5,845 nt of DNA from Planctomycetaceae bacterium (lineage in GTDB: Bacteria > Planctomycetota > Planctomycetia > Pirellulales > Pirellulaceae): NCBI GenBank assembly GCA_002702965.1, contig PADE01000162.1, forward strand, positions 1 to 5,845, written 5' to 3'. Of the stretch, positions 5,207-5,845 are shown piece after piece; the stretch's first letter is position 1, and each line of letters opens with the position of its first letter. Below the pieces are notes generated by a model. The model saw only the letters and a list, made by a program, of their open reading frames with translations. It made no database searches and was not told where the DNA came from. A program made the position numbers and the translations under genes.

Positions 5207-5845
5207 TTACCTGAGGAGCCTGAGCAGTCGTCGCAGGCGTGGAAACGTTCCACGGTTGGTCGCGGACGCTGCTTCGGAAACGTTTTCTCTAATCGTCTCT
5301 TCACTCCACGGGTCACCACCGGATACCTTCTGTGCTGTCTGCAATCGCCGGTTGTTACCAATCTGTTGAGCGGTCTGGAAATACTCCGTTGTCTTGCCAC
5401 GACTGGTCTCTGTGTAATGCCATTTGATGATTCGGTTCTTCTTGTCGATCCCTACCAGCGTAGAGTGGCCCGTAAATAACTGTCCCTGATCAAAGCCAGA
5501 GTACGAAGATTTCACCGATTTTGATTCCGCGTCCCAATAGTTGACGCCAGATCCGGTTGAGATGACCTGTCCCGTCGAAGTTGCCATGAAGTGGGACGTG
5601 ATAATGGCCTGCCCGTCATGGGCCAGCCTGGTTCCGTATCGAGCAGTGTAATCGAGTCCACCCGGAATACCCTCCCATAGCTTGACGGTCTTTCCCTGCG
5701 TTTGGAACGTGCCGAAATCACCGACTTGCTTCTGATAGGCGACGAACTCTTCCCAGGATGATGGTTTCACGAAATGAGGCGTGGCGGGTGCGTCTGCGTT
5801 CTCTGCACCCGTCACCACCGCTGCGCAACAAAATGACGCGGCCAA
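5207..5845 (-). CDS. secreted protein of unknown function (lipocalin/DUF1579-like), N-terminus outside the window
   Basis: At least 212 residues, open to the right edge. The TTG at 5845-5843 is probably not the start. The first visible residues (AASFCCAAVVTGAENADA) look like the hydrophobic core and cleavage region of a signal peptide whose basic start lies outside, so the protein is probably exported. The mature part begins near HFVKPSSWEEFVAYQKQVGDF and continues with repeated beta-strand patterns rich in Tyr, Trp, Ser and Gly: LWEGIPGGLDYTARYG, GSGVNYWDAESKSVK, FTGHSTLVGIDKKNRIIKWH. The WEEF/QKQVGDF opening and the strand-turn-strand order resemble secreted planctomycete proteins of the lipocalin-like DUF1579 group, which may bind a small ligand; this is a family-level guess. 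The last 17 residues (TNRGTFPRLRRLLRLLR) are strongly basic and unlike the rest. No operon partner is visible. Confidence 0.7.
   Translation of the reverse strand: MAASFCCAAVVTGAENADAPATPHFVKPSSWEEFVAYQKQVGDFGTFQTQGKTVKLWEGIPGGLDYTARYGTRLAHDGQAIITSHFMATSTGQVISTGSGVNYWDAESKSVKSSYSGFDQGQLFTGHSTLVGIDKKNRIIKWHYTETSRGKTTEYFQTAQQIGNNRRLQTAQKVSGGDPWSEETIRENVSEAASATNRGTFPRLRRLLRLLR

Overview
The window looks like chromosomal DNA of a GC-rich, Gram-negative bacterium, most likely a planctomycete of the Pirellulales type. The evidence is the C-terminal fossil of a planctomycete-style leucine-rich-repeat protein (AGLAEMQQVLPNCKI followed by stop), a phytanoyl-CoA dioxygenase-type gene, a secreted WEEF/QKQVGDF protein and an outer-membrane barrel protein behind a short coiled coil. 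The intergenic regions are long and full of debris. The assignment is an inference from family content; there is no rRNA or other marker gene.

Layout: bases 1-446 hold no intact gene but end in a frameshifted LRR C-terminal remnant (+ strand, 362-446). Bases 714-1655 (+) encode an intact MBL-fold hydrolase with a full metal-ligand set and a C-terminal winged-helix-like region. Behind it (1656-2078) lie two independent tandem arrays, both with a 15-bp period, and the first copy of a short GC-rich interspersed element. Bases 2079-2773 (-) are a nearly full-length phytanoyl-CoA dioxygenase-like gene broken by three single-base frame changes, with its ribosome-binding site and iron/2-oxoglutarate residues still present. 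Bases 2774-3665 carry a possible second decayed reading frame and the second, clearly hairpin-forming copy of the interspersed element. Bases 3666-4478 (-) encode an intact exported beta-barrel protein. Bases 4479-5206 hold a possible C-terminal tail of a lost gene and the third copy of the element. Bases 5207-5845 (-) encode most of a secreted protein whose N-terminus lies beyond the right edge.

The three intact reading frames show no common pathway and are not arranged as an operon: each has its own long flank, and the MBL and dioxygenase genes converge. The region reads as a stretch of low coding density undergoing gene decay, with small repeats scattered between genes. I found no convincing new multi-gene system. 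The features most worth a second look are the three-copy GC-rich element, the paired 15-bp arrays, and the freshly broken dioxygenase, which could instead reflect assembly errors.
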